From Macrostomum hystrix (lineage: Eukaryota > Platyhelminthes > Macrostomidae), in contig CATNEN010000038.1 of the NCBI GenBank assembly GCA_950097015.1, positions 26,449,001 to 26,513,000 on the forward strand: DNA of 64,000 nt. Direction: 5' to 3'. Below the pieces are notes generated by a model. That model saw only the letters and a program-made list of their open reading frames with translations, was not told the origin of the DNA and made no database searches. Of the stretch, positions 12,648-24,976 are shown piece by piece. The position numbers were made by a program, and so were the translations under genes. The number at the start of each line of letters is the position of its first letter. Position 1 is the first letter of the stretch.

Positions 12648-12929
12648 CATACATGCGCAACACCCAGCCGACCTGGCCAAACCGGCCGAGTGAAACGAGG
12701 GACAAGCAAGGTAAGTTGCAAAAACCAACCAACCAAGCACAAAAAAACCAAAGAGGGGACCAAGGGACAAAAAAGGAAGGCGTGAAGAAGAGGAAAAATG
12801 GGAGAGAAAAATAGAGCAAATGAGAGCAAACTAAGTTGTAAATAGAGCAAATGAGAGCAAACTAAGTCATAAATAGAGCAAAAACTAAGTTGCACGGCCG
12901 GCTAAGATTTAGGAGGTTGCACATGTATG
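12648..12929. mobile_element. hAT-like MITE (CATACATG family), copy 1
   Basis: Ends catacatgcgcaacacc and ggttgcacatgtatg are inverted copies. The 8-bp duplication catggcat lies immediately outside both (12640-12647 and 12930-12937). The interior is G/A-rich with direct repeats of agagcaaatgagagcaaact. There is no coding capacity. Two relatives in the opposite orientation lie near 50.4-51.0 kb. Confidence 0.85.
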
Positions 12930-12937
12930 CATGGCAT

Positions 12938-14354
12938 ATAAGTCAATACACAAAATTAATGACAGCTTTGCATATAACTTTTGAATATATAGTCAATTAC
13001 AAGTAGTTAATTATTAAATATTAAGATAAAGTAAAATGACTTGTACAACTGCAACATACTATGAAATATTAGACATTAGTAATATTATAAGCCAGCTAAC
13101 TATTAACTTAAAATTATTATAATCCAGCTACAGTAGCAGAATGCTAAGGGGGTGTTCCAAAAGACCTTTCCCATTTGAATATAGCCTTGCAATATTGCTT
13201 CAATTTGAGTGTGATTTTTAACTATAAAAAGATGCACTTTAGCACAACAATGTCACAATTTGAGCATTTTTTATCTATGATGTATTTTTGTCTAAGAACA
13301 TTTTGCCATAGATACCTTGTGATAGACTTACACACAAGTGTTGCTATTAATTTTTGCTGCCCAACTGCAACACGGAAGTAAAAAGTTATTCATTTTTTGT
13401 TCCAAAAGATCATCAAACTATCTGAGATTAATCTCATCTTAATCTTGTCAAAAAGTTAGAACTACAAGACAAAAGCTTAACTAAAGTTTAACTGCCCCAT
13501 TGTCATCAAAATCTCTAATGGATGCTCATAGCACTGAGGCCCAGTGAGAAGCAGCGAGAAACAATTTTCACGCAATGTAAGAATCACCTGACTCCTACCA
13601 AGATTCATGAAGCACCAGTGGCTACTCATCATAACCATGCCGTCAACATTCATATTGTGCACAACTGTATCGACTGCTTTGAGGCTGGCCAAGTAGAACT
13701 TTGGAGATCTAGCTAGCTCTGGTTGCCCAAAGAACCTATTCAACAAAGAACTGTCCCCTTGTATCAAGGCCCTGCTATAAAAGGATACTTGTATGATAGG
13801 CCGCTAGCTTGCTGATTACACAGAAGCTTCACCAAACACTCATATATCTTGGCATCTTGGCAGAGTTATATAGTAACCAATTTTTTAAGTATCTATTCAT
13901 AGTTCAACATGTAATTTCATGTAGTATATGCTAATATGTGAAATTACTGTTTAATAGACTTTAAAAAGCCATAGCAGGCTGTTTTGATTGTTGGATGTCT
14001 GAAGAAGTGTCTTTATTATTATACCATGGAATCCTGTTAATCTTTGCACCCTACCAGCAGTCAAGACTATAGAAAACCCTATCCCATGATTTGTACATGG
14101 CATTGAAATTTCTGAAAGGCTGAGTTTACATTCTAGGCAGTCTAAAGTGTCTTCACATATCATATTTATCATTAGCCTTTATTAGGCTCTCTACATCTCT
14201 TCATATCAATCTACATATCTGCATTAAGCATGCATATAGCCTTGAAGTTGTTAGGGGAAATTAAAGACATTTTACTGCGCAGTAAAAACTGCTAACTATA
14301 TGGCATTGTAATGTCAACACATTACCATGCAGTGAAGTTATTGGTTTTACCAGC
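12938..14354. other. FRMD4/NBR1 intergenic spacer, left part
   Basis: Head-to-head spacer. Short frames on both strands near 13477-13767 do not resemble any family I know. A motif ggtgttccaaaagac (13151) resembles a transposon end, and gttccaaaagatc recurs at 13400, but no element could be closed. Confidence 0.4.
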
Positions 14355-14365
14355 ACTGATTATAA

Positions 14366-14788
14366 GGATCCTAGACACTTTGTCATCTTACAACTTCGTC
14401 ATCCACTTGGAAGGTAGGACACTTCGTCATCCAGCCAATCGGCATGCTTTAAAGTTTGGTCAGTTCGTCATCTACTAATAACAAATAAGCAATTAAGTTC
14501 GTCATCAATAAAGTGAGAGTGGGGTGGAGGTGCAGAGGTGTGAACACACTTCACATCTTAAAATGCCAAAAAGAGGTGTCAAAACTGATTTCATTATAAG
14601 AGTTGAAAGAAAGGTGCCAACACGATGTGAGGAGGTGGGGAGGGGTGGTTCTGTTCTAACTTTGAAAACTTTTGTTTTATAGATGATGAAGTGTCCACAA
14701 GTCTTAGTCTCTTCGTCATCCACCCTCTGAGATATTGGACAGATTGTCATCTGGATGACGAAGTTGTAAGATGATGAAGTGTCCAGGT
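14366..14788. mobile_element. Mutator-like MITE with 11-bp target-site duplication
   Basis: Inverted ends of about 38 bp: the left contains cctagacactttgtcatctt then acaacttcgtcatcca; the right, reverse-complemented, contains cctggacacttcatcatctt then acaacttcgtcatcca. The direct repeat actgattataa lies immediately outside both ends (14355-14365 and 14789-14799). An 11-bp duplication fits Mutator-like elements. The interior repeats cttcgtcatc motifs and has no transposase. Confidence 0.82.
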
Positions 14789-14799
14789 ACTGATTATAA

Positions 14800-15765
14800 C
14801 ATGTTAAAAAACCGCACTGTTTAACAAACCTTATTTCAGTCTTAGACTATACAGTGGACCATGCAGATTTTACTGCATTTGATATAGGCCTACTGTTGAT
14901 TTGTTAATGAACAGTATATAATATATAACTACTATGAGGCAACATAGTTTTAGGCAAAAAACAAACCAAGTACATAAGGAGAAACACAGCACTAAGACAG
15001 GCCTAAATACTTTTTTGATATCTTGCGATGAATCATCATAAGGCCCTTCTATGTAGAACAACATCATCAGGCCCAGGTCCTTTCAGTTTTACATTGTGTT
15101 AGAAACAATCTATAGAAGTATTTTGGAGGTAAGTACAAAATAAACACAAAGATGAGTGTTAAAACTTTTAATATTAAGAATGAGAAAAATATGTAGTTGT
15201 TTAAAAAAATTAAATCAGAAAGAATGCAATTAAGCTATTTTGTAGCTAGCTGTCATCCAAGGGGAGTTTTGGATTTAGGAATACAATTGATAAATTAAAA
15301 AAGATAATCTATTCCAATATACCTTTAGACACACCACTAATACTAGAAAACATTAGACTTACACTCACTAGAATACATACAATATACGTTACGAATATAA
15401 TATCTGTATTATATTATCTGTGACACACCACAAGACCTAGACCCGATTGGATTATATTTTTTTCTTCAAGTCAATTTTTTCTTTCTTATAAAAGTATGAG
15501 GTCACTAAAAGTTTAAACAAAAAATCAATAGACAAATGCTATTTATAGCATGCTCGTTTCTTTTACGACACATTCATGGGGAATATTATTATTTTATATT
15601 TTTACGGTGCTATATTATGTCCTTAAAAACTTATGAATATTTAACTTGGTTGTTATGCAAGTAAATAAATTTGGGTGAGTCCAATATCACAATTCAATCG
15701 TGGTCGTTCTATGTAAAAGGATCATCTAATTAGACTTTTATCCTTGAAAATAAATCACGCCTTAG
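14800..15765. other. NBR1-like upstream region
   Basis: AT-rich sequence before the NBR1-like ATG. No PB1-encoding exon, TATA box or GC-rich promoter was recognised here. Confidence 0.45.
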
Positions 15766-18700
15766 ATGGATGCGCTTATGGATTTCGCACTAATTGATAT
15801 CCGGCCAGATTCAGATGTCGAAACAACAGCTGCCTCTTCAACTGCACCTGTTGCGATAGGTTCAATGTCAGGCTCTACCCAAAACGGTCAAAACCAAAAC
15901 CAGCCATCAACTTCTTCCTCCTCTTCGACGACAACAACTCAGCACGAGGAAATGGCAACTAGTCAGGCTAAACTTGTAGAAGATCTAGCTCAGGTCATTG
16001 AGCAGAGCTTGGAAAAGTTTGAGAACAGAATCGCTGGTAGGTTGGCTTCTGAAGTTATTAACAATCAGCAGGCTTACGTACAAGCAACCTCAGCTTCAGT
16101 GTCGCCACCAGGTCAAAATTCGACAGAAAATTATCAGTTACAGAACAGAACTGTTTCAGTGCCTTTGCCAGTACACGAGAATGTCTACTGTGATCACTGC
16201 AATACAGTCATTGTTGGAATTCGATACAAGTGTGGGTAAGTTAGGCCTACACATAACCTGATTCTATGCTTAATTCTTTGCTAATAATTTCTATGGCCAA
16301 GCTAGACCTAATCTTGAATACAGTGAGTTACTGGCAAATAATTTGCTTCTAAAATGAAAACAATTCTTTATTTGGAAGCTTAATTGCTAACTTCCTAGCC
16401 TTAGGCCAAAAAAAGTTAGTGGCTCACTATTTTGTTTATTTAGGCTAGACCCTATCTCTTAACTGATGATTTATGATATATATCTTTTGACTTAAGACTT
16501 GGGGGGCAATGCTAGATGGGTGTTTGTTGGTTTGTTTCTATTTTTTAGTTGCTTAGTCAGTTTTTTTGCTATTGGAGGATTTTAATGGCTAAATATTCTA
16601 AAGCTGTTCAAATATTCTTTTTGCAGCATTAATTACCAAATTTTCTTTTGTTTCTGATTGTGAAATATATATAGCTAACAGGAAATAAGTAATAAATAAG
16701 AGCCATTTCTGTTGCAAAGAGTCTATTCTAGATCTATAAGTATAAAAGCTATAAAGACTATACAGTAATTATTCAGTAAATCTTAGTAGCATATATACCA
16801 GTCTAGTATTAATTTGTGTAAATGACTTACTATTTATTATTATATAGACCTGTTTTAAAATAAATTATAAATTATTTGACCTTCACATGTACCTCATACA
16901 GAATGTGCAAAGACTATGACCTATGTGAGCGCTGCGAGTCACAGAGACCTCACAACCAGCGTAGCCACCTGTTTGTCAAGATCTATGAACCACTGCATGG
17001 CCCATTCAACACAAGGCCTCTGCTCGCCCAGGAACTTGGTGCTACCAATTCATTTGCCTGCTTTCTCGGCTCACTTGGTCTACCAACTGGCACTGAAGCC
17101 ACACTGGAGGTTGTGCGCGAAGATGACTCAGAAGTGGAGGTAAAGCATTCTCTTATTCTATTGCCTATAGTTGACAACATATTCTTTTACATTTTTCGTT
17201 ATGCTCATTGCATGCTACTTCTTTTCTCACTAAGTAGGATGAAAGGAAAATTGTACAATATTTATGTCAGAGTATAATATCTGTTTCAGATTCGCGAACT
17301 AGCCCAAGCCAATGGCTGCCAATTCTATCTAAGCGACAATGGTCGCCGTCTGTGCAAGGATTATCAGGCTATTAATAAAAGTAGTCGAGACTTGCCCGCT
17401 GGCGAATACCGTCTTGAGCACGTGTTCAGCACCGGCCTGCACCCGCTGGAGGCTAAAATTCCTCTGCCAAACATTCCAGAGGGTGACGTGCGGATTATTT
17501 GCCTCTCCTGGCAGGCGCCTAGCCAGTGCTCTGTCCTGCTACTCGGAGCCGGCATGGATGAGGCCAGCAACGATGAAGACGACGCCGCGGCGGCGATACA
17601 GCCAGCGAGACCTCTGCGTCAGGCTACGTCGGTTTATCGACTAAAGAATCGACAAGGTCGCCATATTGGTGAGCCGATCAATGCTTCGCTGGCTTTGCTT
17701 CAACTCGCGAGTCCACCGCAGCAGCAGCCGCCGACACGGCCGACACCGCTGCCGACTTCGCTGTCGACCACATCTACGACTACCTCTGTACAAACTGACA
17801 ACATTCCCAAGCAGGATGATGATGACGATTCGTTTGAAATTATTAGCGACGCGGAGTACGATCTGCCCAGCTGTTTTGTGCTGAATAATGTGCCTCGCGT
17901 GCCGCATCAGCTGTTTCCGCCGCCAATTAATGCCGAAGCTGCTGCCGCTGCGGCTGCCGCCAGTGCTTCTGCAGCGACAGTGAGCGAGGCTTGTCTTATC
18001 GATGTGGCACCGCCGCCGCCACCACGGCTGGTCAAAAATCTGACAGACCGAGCTTCAATTGTGACGGAAGCTGCTAATTTTACAGCCGATGAAATCGCTG
18101 CAAGTGTGTCAGCTGTGCCAGCTATTGATGACAAATCTGAGTCAATTACTGCTTGTACTATTGCGAAGCCAGTTAATGTTGTTACGGAGCCAAAAACCTT
18201 CGATAGCTCGTCTAATATAACAGCTGCTGCTTCTCCTAGGACTACAAATTCTGTGGCTGCGTCTGGTAGCGCTTCTGCTATCGCAACTGATTCATCAGCT
18301 CAGTCTGTTGCTAAGTGAGTGAAATTTTTCCAGTTGCAGATTCTGTAGAATAGAGATTACAATTCACATATAGTCTGTAGAATAGAGATTACAGTTCACA
18401 TACAGTCTGTAGAATAGAGATTACAATTCACATACAGTCTGTAGAATAGAGATTACAGTTCACATACAGTCTGTAGAATAGAGATTACAGTTCACATACA
18501 GTCTGTAGAATAGAGATTACAGTTCACATACAGTCTGTAGAATAGAGATTACAATTCACATACAGTCTGTAGAATAGAGATTACAGTTCACATACAGTCT
18601 GTAGAATAGAGATTACAGTTCACATACAGTCTGTAGAATAGAGATTACAGTTCACATACAGTCTGTAGAATAGAGATTACAGTTCACATACAGTCTGTAG

Positions 18701-20177
18701 AATAGAGATTACAGTTCACATACAGTCTGTAGAATAGAGTTTACAGTTCACATACAGTCTGTAGAATAGAGATTACAGTTCACATAGAGTCAGTAGAATA
18801 GAGATTACAATTCACATACAGTCTGTAGAATAGAGATTACAGTTCACATATAGTCTGTAGAATAGAGATTACAGTTCACATACAGTCTGTGGAATAGAGA
18901 TTACAGTTCACGTACAGTTTGTAGAATAGAGATTACAGTTCACGTACAGTCTGTAGAATAGAGATTACAGTTCACGTACAGTCTGTAGAATAGAGATTAC
19001 AGTTCACGTACAGTTTGTAGAATAGAGATTACAATTCACATACAGTTCACGTACAGTCTGTAGAATAGAGATTACAATTCACATACAGTCTGTAGAATAG
19101 AGTTTACAGTTCACATACAGTCTGTAGAATAGAGATTACAATTCACATACAGTTCACGTACAGTCTGTAGAATAGAGTTTACAATTCACATAGAGTCTGT
19201 AGAATAGAGATTACAATTCACATACAGTCTGTAGAATAGAGATTACAGTTCACATAGAGTCTGTAGAATAGAGATTACAATTCACATAGAGTCTGTAGAA
19301 TAGAGATTACAGTTCACGTACAGTCTGTAGAATAGAGATTACAGTCTGTAGAATAGAGATTACAGTCTGTAAAATAGAGATTACAGTTCACATAGTCTGT
19401 AGAATAGAGATTACAGTTCACGTACAGTCTGTAGAATAGAGTTTACAATTCACATAGAGTCTGTAGAATAGAGATTACAATTCACATACAGTCTGTAGAA
19501 TAGAGATTACAGTTCACATAGAGTCTGTAGAATAGAGATTACAATTCACATAGAGTCTGTAGAATAGAGATTACAGTTCACGTACAGTCTGTAGAATAGA
19601 GATTACAGTCTGTAGAATAGAGATTACAGTCTGTAGAATAGAGATTACAGTTCACATACAGTCTGTAGAATAGAGATTACAGTTCACGTACAGTCTGTAG
19701 AATAGAGATTACAGTTCACGTACAGTCTGTAGAATAGAGATTACAGTCTGTAGATGTCTAAAACCAATCAGCATGTTCTCCAGGCTGCTGTCCCAGTCGC
19801 AGTCAAATGAGGTTCATCCGTCGGCTTTGCTAGCTGCGTCGTACGTGCCCAAAGCTAGCTCTTGGGTGCCGCCGCCGCCTACACCCAGGTTTATGTTTCA
19901 GCAGCAGCAGCAGCCGCCGCTCCTACCACCCCAACCGCAGCCTATGAGATCTGCCTATCAGCAGCAACAGCAGCAGTCCTCGTTTGCAGCCAGTCAGCCA
20001 ATTAGCAGCACTGACATCTGGGGTCCCAGAGGCGAAGAGAGTCAACGCCTTCAACTGCAGAAGCTTCTAGAGATGGGATTCTATCGCAAGGATGTCAATT
20101 CAAGGGTGATGCAGGAGTGCAATTGGGATTTCGACGCCGCTTTGAATCGCCTTAGCATAATCTACGAAGAATTTTAA
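15766..20177 (+). CDS. NBR1: NBR1-like selective autophagy receptor (ZZ finger, divergent FW domain, LIR, UBA)
   Basis: Exons 15766-16235, 16902-17139, 17290-18314 and 19784-20177 join in phase to 708 residues. A ZZ zinc finger spans exons 1-2: Cys142, 145, 156, 159, 165, 168 and His174/179, with DYDLCERCES in its second half. Exons 2-3 encode a divergent four-tryptophan (FW, NBR1-central) type fold, ending in a strand pair around SVYRLKNRQGRHIGEP (about 349-365). An acidic stretch then leads into FEII (418-421), a good LC3-interacting motif. The last 45 residues are a UBA domain (LQKLLEMGFYRKDVNSR). NBR1 proteins bind ubiquitinated cargo through UBA and Atg8/LC3 through LIR. The PB1 oligomerisation domain expected at the N-terminus is not seen. 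The ATG directly follows an AG (ccttag/ATG), so an upstream exon could supply it. Exon 3 is Ala-rich and exon 4 Gln/Pro-rich. Confidence 0.82.
16236..16901 (+). other. NBR1-like intron 1
   Basis: A 666-bp intron with gtaagt donor and catacag acceptor that splits the ZZ finger. It contains no array. Confidence 0.8.
18335..19755. repeat. 32-bp minisatellite (NBR1-like intron 3)
   Basis: The unit is tctgtagaatagagattaca plus gttcacatacag, about 44 copies with variants (cgtacag, catagag) and a few shortened units. It starts about 20 nt after the donor and ends about 30 nt before the acceptor, so the intron is nearly all array. Every unit contains AG-ending acceptor-like triplets. Confidence 0.95.
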
Positions 20178-20274
20178 GATTTTAGAATCTGGAGACTTGA
20201 TTCAAATGAGGATGTGAGTGACGCTTTAAACTAATAGTTATCTCCTAAGTTTCTCTAAACATTATTTTTGTTTA

Positions 20275-20935
20275 GATTTTGTAGCTACCAAATCTTATGG
20301 GTGAGATGTTTTAGTTTCTTAGAATCGGACGGATGAAGTTTTTATTTTATTGGAATCTGACGAATGAGATTTTGAGTTTTCTTAGAAATTAAAGGATAGG
20401 ATTTAGCATTTTCTTAGAATCTGATTGGTGAGATTTTCGGGTTTTCTTTGAATCATACTGTTGAATTTTTGCAGTTTCTTAGAATCTGACCTATTAGATT
20501 TAGAATTTTCTTAGAATCTGATGGATATGTTTTTTAGATTTTCTTAGAATATGACGGATAAGATTTTGGATTTTCATTGAATCTGACCGATTAGATTTTG
20601 GATTTTCTTTGAATCTGGCGGATGAGATTTTGAAGTTTTCGGAATCTGGCGGATAAGATGTTGGATTTTTCTTAGAATCTAGCGAATGAGATTTTGGATT
20701 TTCATAGAATCTGGCGGATGAGATATTGGATTTTCATAGAATCTGGCGGATGAGATATTGGATTTTCATAGAATCTGGGGGATGAAATTTTGGATGTTCT
20801 TAGAATCTCGCGGATGAGATTTTGGTTTCTTTTAGACTCTTGCGGATAAAATTTTGGATTTTCTTAGAAGCTGGTGAATAGGATTTTGGATTTTCTTGGA
20901 AGCTAGCGAATAGGATTTTGGATTTTCTTCTTATT
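20275..20935. repeat. Degenerate ~32-bp tandem repeat downstream of NBR1-like stop
   Basis: Recurring phrases are gaatctggcggatgagat and tttggattttcttagaa, with many substitutions. It begins about 100 nt past the stop codon, so it probably lies in the 3' UTR or just beyond. It is more diverged than the intronic arrays. Confidence 0.8.
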
Positions 20936-21466
20936 TAATCGGTCGTAGCGGTTATTAATTGCGTCATAACTTTTTTATTTTTCGCATCGTTACCTTAAAC
21001 TTTATCTGCATTCGTTAAACGTTACTTTCAACTTTCAACTTCAATGAAACTTTATTCAGCAATATTTTTTATTCCGATGACTCTCATCGCACATACAGGC
21101 ACTAAACGCTGTTTTAAATCTGCAGGTCATACTTATTTCACTAAGAGTTAAAATTGGTAAAGTTTGTCTTTTGCATTCGCTTTTTTATTACCGACAGTAG
21201 TTTGTCTTAAAAGCGATTCATTTTCGCATTGTTATGCTTTCATGTAAAAAATTTCCTGGATTTTTTGTACACTACTAAACACGGTTTCATTTCAGCTAAA
21301 AATAGTGAGTACATTTTCATTTCATTTTGCGTCATTCAATGCTTATGTTTTTATGAGTATCCTTTGTTTGCTTTTTTAACAACACTTAATTACAACTCAT
21401 GCAAGATTTTTAATCAGCTTGTTATATTTACCTGTAATTAATTTTGTGAAATATCCTAGTAAATAT

Positions 21467-21889
21467 TTCCCGCTAAAAAATAGGGATGTTTCTTTGTGTG
21501 ATTCCAGTTGGAATCTGCGGTGTTTCCAGAAAAAGAAACAGTCGAACGCTGGAAACAGACCAATCGGATGATTCCATGCTTAGAATCTACCCAACTGGGC
21601 GTTTTCTCGGTGCTTCTTGGTGGCGAAATGGAATCACCCAAAGAATCCTCCAGTTCGGAAGATTCCATTCTCAGAAACCGCAGAGGAATCGCCCGTAAAT
21701 AATTCTCTGGTTGTCCCATGGGCCACTGGTTCGGGTGATTCTTCGGCGGTTTCCGTACAATTTACGGTTACATCGGCTACTTCCTGGGTGGTCTCTTTAA
21801 CTCTTGCGAGATAGGGGGGATTTTGGTAGATTCCACTCCTATTTGGCACAAAAAACCCGCCGAAGAAGCAGCCGAATTTTTTACAGGGA
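21467..21889. mobile_element. MITE, about 423 bp, copy 2 (downstream of NBR1-like gene)
   Basis: This is the reverse complement of the element at 5697-6121 with only scattered differences across its length. It starts tcccgctaaaaaataggg and ends aattttttacaggga. Short open frames inside it are incidental. Confidence 0.78.
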
Positions 21890-23741
21890 TTTTTGCACTT
21901 ATTAATTTCAGATAATGAAGGCCGTAGTTACTCATTTATAAACTTTACAGTCAGTCGTATGAATATTTTTCTTCGCAAATTTAACTTTTTTAAGCCCAGT
22001 TTTTCTTTTTGATCCTTGTTTGTAAACAAACACAAAAGATCCTTTGGTTTGGAAAATTAATTTATGCCGCCTACACAATTGTGTCTAGCTGAAGACTCTG
22101 AATAAATTCAAAGCTTAACTCTACATCGATCTTGCTAGTACCTCTGTGCTATGAAAATGCTAACATTAATTCGGCTAGATGGTTAGGCGTTTAGGGACAG
22201 TTAGGAATAATGAACAGATAAAAAATCTGACAATGGAAGCTCCAAAAAGCGAACAGCAGTTTTTTTAATCAAAACGTGATTTTCGCAAATCAGAATTAAG
22301 CTGGAATGCCAATGTATTTTTTGTTTGGTTATGGTCGTCATGTAGAATTTGTACATCAGAAGGTGCCAAAAATGGCCAATGAATGGTCCGAGAATTTACG
22401 GGAATTCGTAGAATTGATCAATTTAATTTAATCAAAACTGCAACTTAAAAAGCTTATTTACAAATCAGCAATTTTGAAACGGTGCCACGAGGAAGTGTAC
22501 TTGTAAGCAGTATAGACAGCGTGTGCATGCTATTAATTGATTTATCATAAAAACACGAGTCGACCACTTAAAACAATCGCTGCTTGAGTCGGAAAAGCGG
22601 CGCGATACAAAGATTGCCTCAATTAAAAAAAGAACAGCAACTCAAAATGTTGTCTCTAAAAATAATTTTTAAACAAAAAAGCAACACAGTCTAAATTGAA
22701 ACTTGCGGATTGCACAATTTGGTTCACAAGCTAAAAAACAATACAGTGACATTAGAAGGAGTGCACAATTTAAAGCACAATATTATTATATATAGCAAGT
22801 ATACTTTAAATATTAATAGCAATTTTTTCGTTGAAAAAATGATACGTTTATAAAGCAACAATGTTGTTATTAACAGCCTGAAAAATTAGTGTGGACACTG
22901 GAAATCATTGGCATACTTGTGCGGCTTATAAGAAGCAAAACTAAACTGATTATTAAAACAAATAATAGATATAAATTACAGCCATTTGTTTGTTGGTACC
23001 AACTGTAGAAGCCACCGACAAAATTAAAGCAAAACAACAGTTTGTAAATGTTAATTTGAATAACTTTTATCAGAGCAAAAAAGCTAATAAATATATAACA
23101 CCTGAAAAAAGTTTTTTTACGAATGGGTGGTCAGATAATTGCTTATTTAATTCGGCCAGCTTATACGCTTTCACTCTACTCGTAGTAGGCTAATGCGGAG
23201 TCAATCAATTCACTAAATGAGAGAAAATCTAACAAGTAAAAATGAGATAATAAAAAGAGATGTAACAAAGTGTGCTATTCAAACAGCTGCCTTAACTTTA
23301 ATGTGCAATTCTTTTATCAAAATGATTTAGGAAATTCAACAATAATGTCATCGAAACGAAAATCCAGCTCAATCTCAATTCAATATTAGATAGTTTGCAA
23401 TACCGATTATAAACGAGAAACATTTTCTAATCCGCCAAGATACGAGTACTAGTGCAACTAAAATTTTTTTTCAAGAAAAAAGTTTTAAAGAAGACTGGCT
23501 TATGGCCTGTCACAGAACAGGTACGTAAATAGAAACCTGCTGCCGCATTCTTAGTGTTTTTCTGTCTATTTTTGACACTAGTTAGAAAAAGTTAGAATCT
23601 ACCAACACCCACTTTGGGTAGCAGTCATTAAGTTTTTATAGACAAAAGTCGTAAAGAAATAAAACCCGTTAACTTTTTCTTGACTTGCCGCAATCAAATA
23701 AAAATCTACTTTCAGGGGTCGAATTCAAACGGTGATCAAAC
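21890..23741. other. Intergenic AT-rich spacer
   Basis: No gene, RNA or repeat recognised between the MITE at 21467-21889 and the 27-bp array. Confidence 0.5.
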
Positions 23742-24352
23742 TGAAGTTTCTCCTGAGGATTGGGATCCTGAAGTTTCTTCTGAGGATTGGGATCCTGAAG
23801 TTTCTCCTGAGGATTGGGATCCTGAAGTTTCTCCTGAGGATTGGGATCCTGAAGTTTCTCCTGAGGATTGGGATCCTGAAGTTTCTCCTGAGGATTGGGA
23901 TCCTGAAGTTTCTCCTGAGGATTGGGATCCTGAAGTTTCTCCTGAGGATTGGGATCCTGAAGTTTCTCCTGAGGATTGGGATCCTGAAGTTTCTCCTGAG
24001 GATTGAGATCTTGAAGTTTCTCCTGAGGATTGGGATCTTGAAGTTTCTCCTGAGGATTGGGATCCTGAAGTTTCTCCTGAGGATTGGGATCTTGAAGTTT
24101 CTCCTGAGGATTGGAATCATGAAGTTTCTCCTGAGGATTGGAATCATGAAGTTTCTCCTGAGGATTGAGATCTTGAAGTTTCTCCTGAGGATTGGGATCT
24201 TGAAGTTTCTCCTGAGGATTGGGATCTTGAAGTTTCTCCTGAGGATTGGAATCATGAAGTTTCTCCTGAGGATTGGGATCCTGAAGTTTCTCCTGAGGAT
24301 TGGAATCATGAAGTTTCTCCTGAGGATTGGGATCTTGAAGTTTCTCCTGTAT
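23742..24352. repeat. 27-bp minisatellite, about 23 copies, downstream of USP53/54-like stop
   Basis: The unit is gaagtttctcctgaggat plus tgggatcct. Because 27 is a multiple of three, several frames on both strands stay open. The best is a 240-codon ATG-initiated minus-strand frame (24391-23669) with a 9-residue NPQEKLQDP repeat. It starts about 175 nt past the USP53/54 stop, in the same direction. I treat it as repeat, not gene. Confidence 0.93.
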
Positions 24353-24526
24353 CTGTAATGGAGCATGAATCGAACTCATGACGTCACACATGCTATTTAC
24401 TATTGGTTTCTCTTAGCTATTGGACTGAGATGCCAATAGTTATAAATTTTAGACAACAGAACTCGAAGTTAAATATGCCATTGCTGATGCTCATAACGGG
24501 TATTACCAGCAAAAACCTGGTCAGTG

Positions 24527-24793
24527 CTAGCCGGGTGCAAACTTGGCTATGTAGGCCTGACACGCTGAGCAGCACTGAAGCGAACTGCTGCCGGCTGCTC
24601 CGGAATCGACCGAATATTCTACCGGCTGTTTCTGGCACATGTGGCACCAGACGATGCCGCCGCTGACGCTGCTGCGACCAGCCGAACTGTCAAAATAGTC
24701 GTCGTCGTCAGCGTCTGACAGGCAGCCAGTTGGTGTCACCTGGACTTCCGTTACTAATTCGCAGAATGTGACCGACTTTTTACCGCCAGCGAA

Positions 24794-24824
<31 letters not shown>

Positions 24825-24939
24825 AAACAAGATTTTCTAACAATGCCAGGAGTTCGAGAAGCTCGCGGAGGCAGATATGAGTCATCGATGATGGACTCGG
24901 ACAGGTCTGGCTGTGAGAGGGTTCGCTGCATCGGCCGCC

Positions 24940-24976
<37 letters not shown>

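Noticed and set aside
13477-13767. 96-codon minus-strand frame in the FRMD4/NBR1 spacer
   Set aside because: No recognisable motif, an opposite-strand frame of similar length, and no splice context.
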